Part shown: piece after piece, positions 43,808 through 55,506 of the stretch
Numbering within the stretch: the first letter of the stretch is position 1
Layout: every line of letters begins with the position of its first letter
NCBI GenBank assembly: GCA_030247855.1
Contig: JAPDRN010000038.1
Span: 1-64,000 of the forward strand
Reading direction: 5' to 3'
Source: Knufia peltigerae
Lineage: Eukaryota > Ascomycota > Eurotiomycetes > Chaetothyriales > Trichomeriaceae
DNA: 64,000 nucleotides
The notes under the pieces: generated by a model
What the model was told of the DNA's origin: nothing
Seen by the model: the letters and a program-made list of their open reading frames with translations, nothing else
Databases searched by the model: none
Translations under genes and position numbers: made by a program

Positions 43808-45163
43808 ATGAAGTTCGATCCTAACTCCAGGGCTTTGCCAAAACGTTCAGAATTACCTGCGATCCCGGGGGCTCCGGATGGAGCCGCGTGGTTCTGGGGC
43901 CCTAATGACGAGGTACGAAGTCATCCTACACTCTGGGAAGTACCGATATGGCTCTTAATTGTGGTCTCACTGCCAATCAGCTTGGGCGTCTTAATCTCCT
44001 GACCAAGGAGCGCGTTGCAGCAGCAGCAAAGTTGATAATAACCGGGGAGATTATAAATCTCAAGTTAGTCCAAGAATCAACGAACATGAAACATCAGAAA
44101 GATTGACATAGTATGCTTGACAGTTGGCGAGCGGATTATCCTAACCCGCCATCGTTTGGCAGACAAGGTTTTGTCCACACGATTCAAACCATCGGCGATT
44201 CTGGGTATGATGATTTGTATAACATGAATACCCAGAGTGGGTCACAGGTGAATGATTTACGACCAATGTCATGTGATACTGATGAAGAATGACTGACTAC
44301 AATCGATAGTGGGATGGCTTCCGTCATGTAAGACTATTACGCTACGACAGTGCCGCTATAGGTAGAAGTTTTGACCTTGTGCTTAGGTTGGATTGAAGTT
44401 CAACAACGACATTATCTTCTACAACGGAGTAGGTTTTGTATTCATCTTGGGCAGAGAATAAGCTGAAACAAGGAGCTCACCATGGACGAAGTCCCAAACG
44501 CGAAGTACGGTGGAATGCAGGCTTGGGCTGAACATGGAATAGGTATAACCTCTGTAACGCCTCTGAGGGCCAAAACGTCTAACTTCGTCAGCTGGTCGCG
44601 GCGTTCTTATTGACTACTGGGACTATGCAGGTAAAAGCTATGATCCAATCACGACCCACCGAATCCCGTTGAAGGATGTTCAAGCTTGTGCAAAAGCGCA
44701 AGGGGTGGAATTCCAGTATGGTGATTTACTACTGATACGGTCTGGGTTTGTCGATCATTACGATAGACTGGATGAGAAGGGACGGAAGCAGCTGGGGACA
44801 CTTCAGATCCCAGACCATACATTTGTTGGAGTCGAGCAAACGGAGGAAATGCTCGATTTTCTACACGACAACTACTTCAGTGCCGTAATAGGTGATGCTC
44901 CAGCCTTCGAAGCTTGGCCGCGAGCAGAGTTCAACCTTCACCAATATCTACTTCCACGTTGGGGCGTACCAATTGGTGAAATGTGGAATCTTGAGAGGCT
45001 GGCTGAGACTTGCAAAAGGAAGAAGCAATACACCTTCTTCATCACTAGTGCCCCAGCCAATGTTCCTGGTATGCATATGTCGTGCTGACAAGGAGTATGC
45101 GCTAACGAAACAACCTTCGCAGGCGGCATAGGAAGCCACCCGAATGCTGTCGCCATTTTTTAA
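43808..45163 (+). CDS. Cyclase-family (PF04199) metal-dependent hydrolase
   Basis: Member of the superfamily that includes bacterial kynurenine formamidase and polyketide-cyclase-like proteins. Eight exons: 43808-43912, 43981-44063, 44124-44247, 44310-44327, 44387-44428, 44473-44542, 44592-45068 and 45123-45163, total 960 nt (319 aa). The fourth exon is only 18 nt (WDGFRH) and carries part of the metal motif region, usually HxGTHxDxxxH and here SGSQWDGFRHVG. Other blocks typical of fungal members: AIPGAPDGAAWFWG, GRLNLLTKERV, GGMQAWAEHGI, FQYGDLLLIRSGFVDHY, VGVEQTEEMLDFLHDN and the C-terminal SAPANVPGGIGSHPNA, which spans the last intron. All junctions are GT-AG. The substrate is unproven; next to kynureninase, a formamidase-like role is attractive. 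Confidence 0.88.
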
Positions 45164-45638
45164 GAAGCCGGGATGCGACCAACCATCGGTAATTTGTTCC
45201 CTTACTGGACACTCGACATTGACACTCCGTGAACTTGACCGGGTTTCCCTACTTACTTAGCGTCTATCTACAACGTGACTGGTCAAGTTACCGCGATGGT
45301 GCGGGATAACGGTATTGGCGTGTTACTGAAATCGCGGATCTACAAGAAAGACAGCCTACAGCATACCCGGAATGTAGAGTAGCAAAGTCTATGCATTTGA
45401 TATGGTCCTGAGGCTCAATCCTGACGTATCGAGTGAGGTGTAGGCTTGTGCTCTTTACCAGTACATGTATGGCCATTCTTAAACTATGTCTACTTCTACT
45501 ACCTACAGAGAAGCTCCCACCACTATACACTCTCGATCTCACCGGATTGACAATAGTGTTTTGTGAAAATAACGACAAACCGTCCCGTGCCAATCGAGTT
45601 GGTAAAAAGAGAATCCCTGCGATAGTAATTAGGCCACT
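45164..45638. other. Short intergenic region between convergent genes
   Basis: 475 nt between the cyclase and beta-lactamase-like genes, which converge. Nothing recognisable. Confidence 0.5.
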
Positions 45639-47526
45639 CTATTTAGCTCTCTTCGTCATTTCCAAGTTAAGTGCCGGGATTTCGACACTTGTTGTTTCCT
45701 TGGTAACATTGAAAATAAATAAATCCAGCGGTTTGCCATTATAGTTCAGTGCATCGACACTCAGCCATGTGACACACGTCGGCGTTCCGGCATCAATGGG
45801 AGCATCTTGATCCTGGAAAACCGCCCTGAAGGCAATCCTTGTCTCTCCAGACGAGATTTTCTCAGTTAAGTCTGTTGGGTAAAGTCTGATACTCAGTGCT
45901 GACGGCGAAGTCCCCATAAGCCTTGCAAGTTCTTCGCGAATGTCTGTTGATCCCACTGTGATGTTGGACACGGACAAGCCCGGCAAGTCATCCGGATCTT
46001 CGATAATCAGAGAAGCTGTCAGGTTATTTGATCTGTACTCTCCAGAGTACACATATTCTGCCTGGCTGAGTGCCGCTTTTTCAAGCTCTGGTAGGAGCAC
46101 ATCGGCGACAACATCGACATGAACATTAAGATCAGCCGCGGCCACTTCGTCTGCTGCGAGAATAACGAAGCCGACATTATAATCGGGCACAAGCCCAAGA
46201 TATGAGCTATACAGTCCCAATGAGCCATAACTAGTGTAGACATCGATGACGGGATTGATAGGGTTTTGGTCCAGAGTTGATTTGTAGATAATCCAAGGGC
46301 GACCAGCATCATTGACCAAATTCGAAGTGTGTGCAATTGGTTTGAGCCACCGCCGTGTCACAGCAGATGAAGCCAAGGTGGAATTAAGCATGGCTATTCC
46401 GGCTCTTGACATATCGGTAATTGTAGAGTACATTGATAAGGACCTTTGGAATAAGCTTGTCAGTGAATGACACACTCTTTTTCATTTCGAGAGACTGACG
46501 GGGATTCGTCACCAAAGTCAGCATACCAGTCGCTCCCATTGTTATTTTTGCCTGGAATAACAGCATGTGTGCTATTTGCTGGGCGATACAGGCCAGTAGA
46601 GGATAAGCCTATGGGACGAACTGCTTGATTCAACAAAGCTTCGTACGGCTGCTGTTTAATACTTTCCAACGCATATGCTAGCAGTTGGAAAGCCGTATTC
46701 GATAAGATGGGAGTTGTACCAGGGAGATGAACAGGATACCGAGCACGTAGGTCTTCGAAAAATTCTATCTTCTGTCAGTAATCATTGTCGGAAACATGGT
46801 CTATCCCAGTAGGTTACTTGCCTGCTCTTGTACAAGTTGGCTGTAAACATCTAGACCGCTGTGCGGCACTCGACGGGTTTAGAAGTGAAATATTCCGCGC
46901 GCTCAGGTCGGTGACACCATCTGTATTCGCTGTTAGGCAAGAATCTCCGTTGATAGTTCATACTCACAATCTCGAGGTACTCCTGAAAGATGTCCAGCCA
47001 GATCACCAAGTGTTACATCCTCCCAGGAAAAGTGTCCAAAAGGGGTCTCCTCGTTATCCCTTGTTAGTTCCGGTACGTAGTTGGTGATTGGGTAAACCCA
47101 ATGTGCCTCTCCAGCCTCGATGAGGAAAACCCAGACGGTAAAGACTTCTGTAATTGTGGCAATACGGAAAATGCTGTTTGCATCAAGTTTCGATGCCCCA
47201 GGTATTGGTTTGGACATGTGAGGCGCCGTATAGTGATATTCATAAAAGAATGGATGTGAATAGTTCAAGGGATCATTCGAAGTAAAAAGACCAATGGAGA
47301 ATGAAGTCGTGTTAGAGGAAACAGTTCCGTAGGTACTGTTAGAGGTAGAAACAAGTTTGTCGAATGCCGCAGTGGTATTTTTAAGCGCAGATTGGATGAT
47401 ACTGTCACTTGTGAGACCGCTTGGACGGGGAAACCGTGGACCGAGGATAGGACATGGCTGGAAAGACTGTGAGCGCGAGATTGATGGGACAGCTAGTAAT
47501 AGAATGAGTGAGGTTGGAAAAAGCAT
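45639..47526 (-). CDS. Secreted beta-lactamase-like (PF00144) protein with lost catalytic motifs
   Basis: Fold of class C beta-lactamases and serine esterases. Minus-strand exons 47526-46968, 46920-46822, 46764-46500 and 46443-45639 give 575 aa. Introns are 47, 57 and 56 nt; the second has a GC donor (GCAAGT) and the others GTGAGT and GTCAGT. The signal peptide is MLFPTSLILLLAVPSISRS. Landmarks: GVPRD, then EFFEDLRARYPVHLPGTTP after the GC-AG intron, and GLYSSYLGLVPDYNVGF. All three catalytic motifs differ from consensus: SxxK reads TITE (residues 124-127), YxN reads LSN, and the usual K-[ST]-G region reads TSYG. The frame is otherwise open, with many glycosylation sites. It is therefore a pseudoenzyme candidate, or a very young pseudogene by missense change. 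Related genes often sit in fungal secondary-metabolite clusters. Confidence 0.82.
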
Positions 47527-48010
47527 ATTGAATACAGCTTGGAGTATGAGAACAAGATTGAGAGGTACAAGGAATCATGGAGAGAGATGTCTGAGCTCGC
47601 CCGTGCATCGGCTTTTTATACAGTGCACCTGGTTGCCATGAAGGATCGATTAAGATGGCTTGTATTTGCCCTTGACTAGTATACAACATAGTCCCCAATA
47701 CAAAAGCCTTATCGGCGATGGCTATTCCGAGCGAGTATTGCGTGGAGTTTGCTCCGCACTGTGAAATCTGATCGTCGCCGCAATTTCCACGGTAGGAAAC
47801 GAGAGCGATGGTCCAATTAAAACCCGTCGTTTCAACTTGATCGAGGCTGAGTTTTTCAGGCCTCCGACAAGTCAACCACCTTAAAACGCGCATCCCTTCT
47901 GACATGCCCAGCATCAGTATTCATTGTCGCTCTCATAGCTTAATTAAGGATCAATTCTGACTCAGTTCATCCTCTTCTTCCTCGGCAGGCTACACGTAGA
48001 TGCCAATTGG
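47527..48010. promoter_or_regulatory. Divergent intergenic region (beta-lactamase-like and first C6 regulator)
   Basis: 484 nt between two start codons on opposite strands; a shared promoter is possible. No operator recognised. Confidence 0.35.
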
Positions 48011-49684
48011 ATGAATATGAGCACCCGTCATGTGGACATTCCCCACAGAAACACCGCCACAGAAAGTCAATGGGCGACTCGGTTCAAAGAAAACGAAGAC
48101 TGGCTGCTTGACGTGTCGGTAAGTTGGAAGAACAATCGGGCTAAAACTTCACTATCTTCCGGAAGTTGCTCATCAGTGTGCAGGAAGCATCGGGTCAAGT
48201 GCGACGAGCAAAGGCCATTGTGCAAGAGGTACGACATGTCTACTCATCCGGCATAGAAGCTAATAGGGTCCATTTCCAGATGCAGAAGGCTGAAACTTCA
48301 TTGTGCCGGATATCAAGATCTATTTAGAATCTTTGGCATCTCGCGACAGGGGTCCGCATATCCAGCTAGCAAGCCGAACCGACCAGCTGCGAATCCTGAT
48401 CGTCAACTCAGCATCTTTCCAGGGAGTGACGAGGAGCGTCGATTATTTGAACTTTTCCGCACAAGTGTCGTCTTTCAGCTCAGCGGATTTCTAGATGAAG
48501 ACTTTTGGATCACGACGCTTTTGCAAGTCTCCCACTCGGTGTCATTGGTCCGTGATTCGGCGATTGCCATTGCAGCACACATCGCAGAACACCACAGACA
48601 TTTCAGAACAACAACGCCTCAACAATCTCGGAATATCTCACTGAAATACTATCAAAAAGCACTTCACAGGGCAAATTGGCATACAGAATCCGCTGACAAG
48701 GAGCTTGTGGCTGTAATATGTTGTCCCCTCTTTCTGTGTTTGGAATTTCTGCAAGGAAAAAAACTGCAGGCCATGTCCCTTTTTGCGCGTGGTCATTGTC
48801 TTATGAAGACTTTTCAAGAGCGACACGCCCGAAACTTTGCTGTATCTGGCTGCGCAGCTATCTACGATAGTCTTCGCCCAATGTACAACAGACTTACTAT
48901 GATGGCAAAGCTATTCGGGCACAGTCTCCCAGTGGACTATTCTGATCTGGCTTTTCTCCTTGGCTCAAACCCAACAATTTACACTGTTAACACTCTCAAA
49001 GACGCTCGTGATTGCCTTTTTCAGCATTTGGTCATCGCACACGAATTTGTTAAGCGCCTGAACTCTACAACCTGTGCGCCACTTGCGATGCACAAACACC
49101 ATCTGCATAGACAGGAGGAGCTTCTCAGCCAGCTGGATGTTTGGAATAGTAACTTCAATCACATATGTGGGAGTCTTGCCGTGTCGGTCCGTGCTGCTGT
49201 CGCAACGCTAAGCATGTGGCATGCTGCTGCAGTAATCTGGTTGAGACATCCTTTTGAGGGTTTCGAGATGACCTTTGACGAGAGCCTGGACTGTTTTCAG
49301 ATCATCGTCGAGAAGGCTAAGGAGGCTCTTACTACTAAACAAAATGTTCAAGACACATTCGCATTTGGAATGGGAGTATTGCCGCCATTGTATTTCACAA
49401 GCCTGAAATGTCGACACTTCTTCTTACGAAAAGAGGCACTACGGCTGATGAGACAATGTCCAAAGATGGAAGGGCTTTGGGACAGGGACGAATTGATAAC
49501 GGTTGCATCCCATGCATTTGCGCTAGAAACATCAGCTCAATCAGAGATCACTTCCTTACCAGCGGAGCACCAGCGTTTGATCAAGGTGAAGATTCTCCAG
49601 GGGGACGCCGCTCGAAGACTCCAGTCTGCATTCATTTTCAGAGAACACAAGGTCGAACAAGCCTGGAATAAAATTATACAATAG
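48011..49684 (+). CDS. Zn2Cys6 fungal transcription factor (first of four)
   Basis: Nuclear regulator. Exons 48011-48228 and 48280-49684 (51-nt GTACGA...CCAG intron inside the zinc cluster) give 540 aa. The spliced DNA-binding region reads CSSVCRKHRVKCDEQ, then PLCKRCRRLKLHC. Five of the six cysteines have standard spacing, but the first pair is C-X3-C rather than C-X2-C. A GTAAGT-like donor at 48120 offers an alternative upstream splice that could change this. After a linker (RLFELFRTSVVFQLSGFLDEDFW) a helical fungal-specific regulatory domain follows. It is divergent from the beta-lactamase-like gene and is likely a local pathway regulator; the target is unknown. Confidence 0.82.
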
Positions 49685-49981
49685 CACCTATCTGTAAGCC
49701 TGGAGAGGCAAAATGAGAGCTCAGAGTTGTAGTGTTAACTGAGCCCCAAAGACTCCTGAGCAATCCAGACTTGTCGACGATTAATCCCTTCGGAAGAGGC
49801 TGATTTTCCAACTATTTGTACCGAAGCCCTTACCAACACTCAAGGTCTGAGAACGCAGCCGTGTTTTTGTCATGGCCATGTCTACAGTGTTGCAGTCGTG
49901 CCATAGAACTCAGTACAGCATAGCAACCCTCCTGTTATGGCAATGCTACAGCTTTGGGCATACATGAATATGTGGAAAGAC

Positions 49982-51441
49982 TTATAAGAGGCAAAATTCC
50001 AATCGTTTGGAATATGCAAGCTGACGCACAGTCGTTCCACTGCCTTTAGACCAGAGCTCGTGGAGAAGCAATAAAGGGGGCTCAAAGTAGGGTAGAAGTC
50101 GTTTTTCTTCCTCCTCAAAGAAATCCATCCAGGTCTGATCAATAAATGTCTTATCCGCATCAGTGAGATATTGGGGCTCTGAAGCGACTGTGAAAAGGAC
50201 ATAAAGGCCCATATTCCACCAACAAGAATCCTCCTCGTCTTCATCTTCGCATGGCTTTGGAACTTGTTCCAGGATTCGGAGGATTTGACGAATAATATTG
50301 GCTGTCGAGCAAGAACTTCCACCATGGACAGACAGGCTCAACGAAGCCGGATCAGCAGTTGGAGAGTTCAGGCGAAGTTGATTTTGCCGGGCATAAAGAA
50401 TCGAAGCCAGGCGGGTCGCCTCCCACACAGATTGCTGTATCGGGTCAGTGTGTTGGTACGACCAGCTCCAAAGGCGATCTTCGGTGCCTGCATCTTCAAT
50501 CGTGGAGAGCAAGTCGAGGAAGGAATACGGCAAACAACTGTAAGGCTCGATGCCCGTTTGATGGCGACAACAATTATACCAAATACAAGCAGATGGAGTC
50601 TGCCTGCCGACTGTAAATACGGGAAGATCCATGACGCCTAAAACCTCCAAGAAGTTGTATCCGAAGAAACGGAAATTGAACCGAGGACCCGGAGTTTGTT
50701 GAATGTGCTGGAAAAGTGAAAGAAGACCATTCAAATGTATAGTCCACACGGGATGGGTATTCATCTAGGTGAGGCTTTGAGTTAGGCATCGTGACCAAAA
50801 TAAAGGCATGTGCCAAGACCACGTACACTGGACCAACACAAAAGGAAGCCGGCAAGCAAAGTTGCATCTCTACCCATATTTATGGGGTTGCACACATCGC
50901 GTCTAAAGGATGATATGCTTTTTGAATAGTACTCATCGTGTTTATCTTGGAATTTGGCAAGTAACGTGAGTTGATAGGTAATGCAGTTGATCAATAAAGC
51001 CTTTGACTCAGCACATTGTGGCAGAATCTGGGATAAGACACTGTGGTTGACTCTCGAGCCCAGTGTCAGGCAACCCCATTCGGCAACTATGCTTGCGAGG
51101 TTAGTTGGAAAGTTGAATCGATGGATAGCGTAGGTACAACACCCACAATCGTTCATCATCTGCCACTCGAGCTGACTCTGAAAGAGGCTAGGTACTTTAA
51201 CGGTTGGACATAACTGTGACGAATTGGTCTTAGTTCCGGCTTGGGATGCAGCAGATTCATGGGTCCATTTCAGACGGAGTTGATAGCCGCCACACCGAAG
51301 GAATTTTTCACTGCATTGACCACAGACTGGGCGCTTCTCGTCACATTTTTTGTGGCGTGCTTTGCATGTCCAGCAGCCACGGCGGGATCGGGGTCCGTTA
51401 TTGGTAGTGCGAGGTTGTGTTGCCGCCACTTTATTCGTCAT
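49982..51441 (-). CDS. Zn2Cys6 fungal transcription factor (second of four)
   Basis: Minus-strand exons 51441-50827 and 50764-49982 (62-nt GTACGT...CTAG intron) give 465 aa from the ATG at 51441. A canonical binuclear zinc cluster at residues 23-51 (GCWTCKARHKKCDEKRPVC, then GQCSEKFLRCGGY) is preceded by a basic RSRRG. The middle part (SQILPQCAESKALLINCITYQL) and C-terminal acidic/aromatic stretch (DFFEEEEKRLLPYF) fit a fungal-specific regulatory domain of the short PF11951-like kind. The gene converges with the first regulator; the 297-nt spacer between them holds nothing recognisable. Confidence 0.88.
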
Positions 51442-52850
51442 TTTCTGGAATCACGAAAACAGGGTTTCACCAATGTTAGTACACCGTCAAGATCACACGT
51501 GATGTTGACAAAGCTTGTGGAAAGAAAGATAGCACGCACTGCTCAAAGCAGCATAGTGGGTAGATAAGCTTGACTTGAATGGGCTTTTCAGTATCAATAA
51601 AGGTAAGCGTTGACGAAGACGAGACTGTTAAATTGATAGAGGAGGAAAAGGACAACATGCAAATTGGCGTTTTGAGTTTGACATGCTTGGCAAACAGCGC
51701 GGTGGCTTAGTCAGCGGCGTCGCCGTAGAAGTTGTTAACAACTAATATTGGAGCTTCGGGTGCTCAACCACGGTTCCAGATTTTACCTATGAGATCCTCT
51801 GATCGAATAACCATACTCACAGATGGTGATCTCGCTATCACATCTGAAAAGACTGATATGCGATTTTCCCCAGCAAAAGGTGGGTACTTTAGTAAGCTGT
51901 GAGTAGGTATAAGAGTGCTTTCCCCTGACGTCTATCACATAGCGGATTTTCAGACTTTATGTCGTAGAAAGTCAGGAAGTATTCCAGTACCGACACGTTC
52001 CGTGATATCAACTCTACTTGTGTTCCCTCCGTTCTTGGATGGGTTGAAACGGGAGTAGCTCGGATGTGATAGCAAGAAATGACCAGCCGAAAGCCGACAG
52101 GTGACGGTGCCAAGCCTAGAACATGGTAAGGCATACTTGGGGATGAGAGTGATCCAACGAGTGTCCGTCGGATGCTATGTATTAGCTGAAACATGTCATG
52201 GCTGTGTGCTCAAGCCAAGCCCCGTGCCTCCAAAAGCTTGAACGTGCTCTACACTAAACCGGATTGAGTAGCGTTACACGACCCCTGCTTGAAATTGTTT
52301 GGTGATGGGGCTGAGGAGCTCAGCCTCGGCCTTCTTCTTGACATGGGCGCACCGTCAATCGATAGTGCAAGTATGTAGAACGAACATGTTACTCTGCAGT
52401 ATGGAGTACATCCGTACGATCGGTGTTTTGCAGGAATGCCATACAATTTTTCTCTCAAGTTGCCGATGTACTGTACTTCTCGCCTCCGCCTTAACAGCCT
52501 AGCCTCAAGATCTGTGCGCTAGGATCTCGCTCCAAACGTCAGACTAAACCGCATCAGGCAGGCTCACACGCCCCCTGCTAGCGCTTTCGACACATAGTAC
52601 TCCGTACTTTATAGTCCCAACAAGTGGTGGTTAGCCATATATATAAGCGCGTTCTCTTGTTAACTCACTGTGCTGTCATTACCTCCGACATACACTCTCG
52701 GAGTTTCACCAATTTTTTCTATCTTGATACCTATCGTTACCTGTGTCGCTAGCAGTAACACGTCGAGCGTCCTCGGAAGAGATGACGGTGACGTGTCCAA
52801 AGAAACATCTTTACTCTCGGTGGTCTGCACGTATCTGATGCCGGAATCCA
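51442..52850. other. Divergent intergenic region between two C6 regulators
   Basis: 1.4 kb upstream of both neighbouring regulators. TATATATA lies at 52637-52644, about 210 nt before the third regulator. No gene or repeat recognised. Confidence 0.4.
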
Positions 52851-54563
52851 ATGGAAACACAATATCGGCGCTCTAGAACTGGTAAACCCTTCACTCGTTC
52901 CCCGGGATAATGCGGTGTTGCATGTTGACCGAATTCTCTAGGATGTGTGAATTGCCGAGAAATCCGCTGCAAATGCGACGAGACAAAACCAGAATGTCGC
53001 CGATGCGTAAGCCGTGGAGTGGCTTGCAAAGGTTATGTCAGAACGCTGCGATGGGTCGGTCAGCCACACACGACGAAAGCTTCCACCCGAAAGCAAAGCT
53101 CAGAACGCACTGTTCGAAATCAGAAGTCCAATAACAACCTGGAGAATCAATTCTCATACCAATTGTCTATCTCGAAGCTACTGTCCACCCTTCATCCACT
53201 GGAAGCCCTCGATCGGGCACTCTCCGAACACTGGATGATGATGACTCTTCAACTCGTCTGCCTTGACCCGGCCGCTATATATGAACTAAGGCAGATATAC
53301 CACAACACTACCACCAAAAACAAGTCCATTGCCTTCCCCGCAATGCTAGCTAACTCCGCTGCTCACCTACTATCTCTGGGAAAGATACCTGCGTCGACCT
53401 TTGCTCTCTTGCAACAAAGAGCGTTCAGTGCGCTGCGTTGCTCACTCAACAACCTGAATAGAGAGGCCCTGACTAGGGAGTCAAGTACACTGTCCAGCAG
53501 CAGCAGCAGCAGCAGCAGCATCCCGTGCTGCGGTGACCATATACCACTCCCACCACTGGATGACGATGTCATTATTGGTTCTTTGCTATTGATCGGTTGC
53601 GAAATCATTCAGCCACACGATAGCCGCGATGTGACTCGAATACAGATCCTCATACAGGGCACATGTTGTTTAGTGACTGAGCGGCATAAATATTTTGCCT
53701 GTTCATGTTCACGACTCCATCCAGAACGTTCGCAGCCGGAATACAAGCTGGACAGCCCCTTTTTCCAATCTGCAGTTCAGTCGTTGGCCTGGGTGGATAT
53801 CATGTCCTGCGTACCATGCACGAGATCTCCCATGCTGGACAAGGAATATTGGCTTGAAGAAGCGATTTATGCATCCCAAGAGAGTGCCCGACAATTACGA
53901 CCTAATAACAACTTGGGTTACTGTGCAAAGATACTTTCCTTGCTTGGTGAATCCATAACTACCATTCAAAGTTTGTATGAACAAACAATCTCAGAGGAAG
54001 AATTTTCCCGAATACAGAGTCATTTGGGAGTTCTCCTTGGAGAGGCAATAGAGGAATTGCCAAAGCCTGAAACTCTTACGGACACATCCAGCGATAAGTC
54101 AGCAGAATTCAGCAAATATGCCATGAACGAGACTCACAATTTCTGTCTACACGCGGCTGTTTGCCATGGACTCGCAACTCAGATATTCCTGTTACGTGCG
54201 ACAGACCATGAGCGTGACTCACCACGAATTCAATCTCTTCGTGATCGCTTGTTCGAATCTCTGTGTGAAATTTCTACGGCTCACAGTGTCGTATCGAAGA
54301 TGCTATGGCCACTATGGGTTTTGGGTTGCGAGAGCTACCTCGATGGGGATGACGGCTTGAGGGAATTTGTGATCACTTTTCTTCAGGCAGTCTATAAACG
54401 ACAACATATGAAGAACGTGGAGAACTGCCTGAAAGCATTGAGAGACGAAGTGTGGACGCTGAATGCGTTAATACCAGACCAGGAGTGCGAGAGTCACGTT
54501 GTGCAACAATCCGCCTGGGTAAGGCATTGTTGGAATAAAGGTGTCAAACTCATACTTGCCTAA
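52851..54563 (+). CDS. Zn2Cys6 fungal transcription factor (third of four)
   Basis: A 31-nt first exon, 52851-52881 (METQYRRSRTG), joins to 52942-54563 through a 60-nt GTAAAC...CTAG intron, giving 550 aa. Splicing restores the zinc cluster GCVNCREIRCKCDETKPEC, RRC, then SRGVACKGY, whose first cysteine would be missed if translation were started in the second exon. A run of nine AGC codons at 53496-53522 encodes polyserine and is a likely length-variable site. The rest is a long helical regulatory domain (LHPLEALDRALSEHW, LLLIGCEII, PLWVLGCESYLDGD) common in fungal C6 regulators of metabolite clusters. The target is unknown. Confidence 0.87.
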
Positions 54564-55500
54564 GTCTACTTGCCTAAGTCTTATGTTCCGCTCGATGGTC
54601 AACATGGTAGCAGGCATGACTAAGGTATCAACTCATAGCGCCAATCCCAGCGGATTGCCGGTTCCAGAAACATTTACTCCTTTGGCCCTCCACCAATCGT
54701 CGCGACTACCTGATATCACGCCGAGAACCATTCCGGCGATATGCTCCATGGCTCTGAGCAAAGAGTACTCTTCGAGCGCCCATGCCGAGCAGTATCTATT
54801 TTCTCGTACTAGATAGGCGTCATCTCAATCCGACCATATCACCCCTCACGGGCAGTATGAGATGGGTTACTCTGACTTGATTTGAGCTTCAGGACAACAT
54901 CTGATGCATAGAACATGAGCCTTTCTTGGTTTCCCATACCCATCGAGGCTTAGCAACATTATTCTCCTTCCTATCACTTACTGATCTCCAAATGTTACCT
55001 GGAGTGATATTTGTCTTGAATGTATGCTGGCTAATCTGCTCTGGAACTATGTACGGATATGCCACATTCAACCCAAAAAGTTCCGAGATGTCGTGTATGA
55101 CAAATAGCAACAGACCTGCTGCAATACCCTCCAGCCAAACCAATACCAGAGTTGTCACTTTTGCACGTACGTTGGTCAGAAGATGTTGTGATCGACCGTA
55201 ACTTGCGATATGTTCCTGTTCCTGTATTTTGCCCAGCAGAGATAAGAATTACGCCCATTATTGGCTGATGGTGTTACCGCTCAAACTCCGGTGAGTAACT
55301 TATCACTCGGTCTCCTACTACGTAACCCGTGTTCGCGCACCACAGCATCGGTAGGCCTGCTCGCTTTTCCATTTCAGATGAGTTTCCGAACCTCGCGTAC
55401 TCTCTGCTGTGCAAAGTGTTTTATTCTTCCTTATGCCGTTCTACATGTGATAGCTCACTTCGAGTCATGAATTTTCGCAATCTGCAGGATGGCATGCCAC
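54564..55500. other. Intergenic between third and fourth regulators
   Basis: Complementary short frames near 54890-55260 without domains; no gene recognised. The missing first exon of the fourth regulator should lie near the right end. Confidence 0.4.
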
Positions 55501-55506
55501 TCTTCA

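Noticed and set aside
47405..47914. 169-codon minus-strand frame upstream of the beta-lactamase-like gene
   Set aside because: Runs into the signal-peptide exon in another frame and ends in low-information text; treated as promoter sequence.
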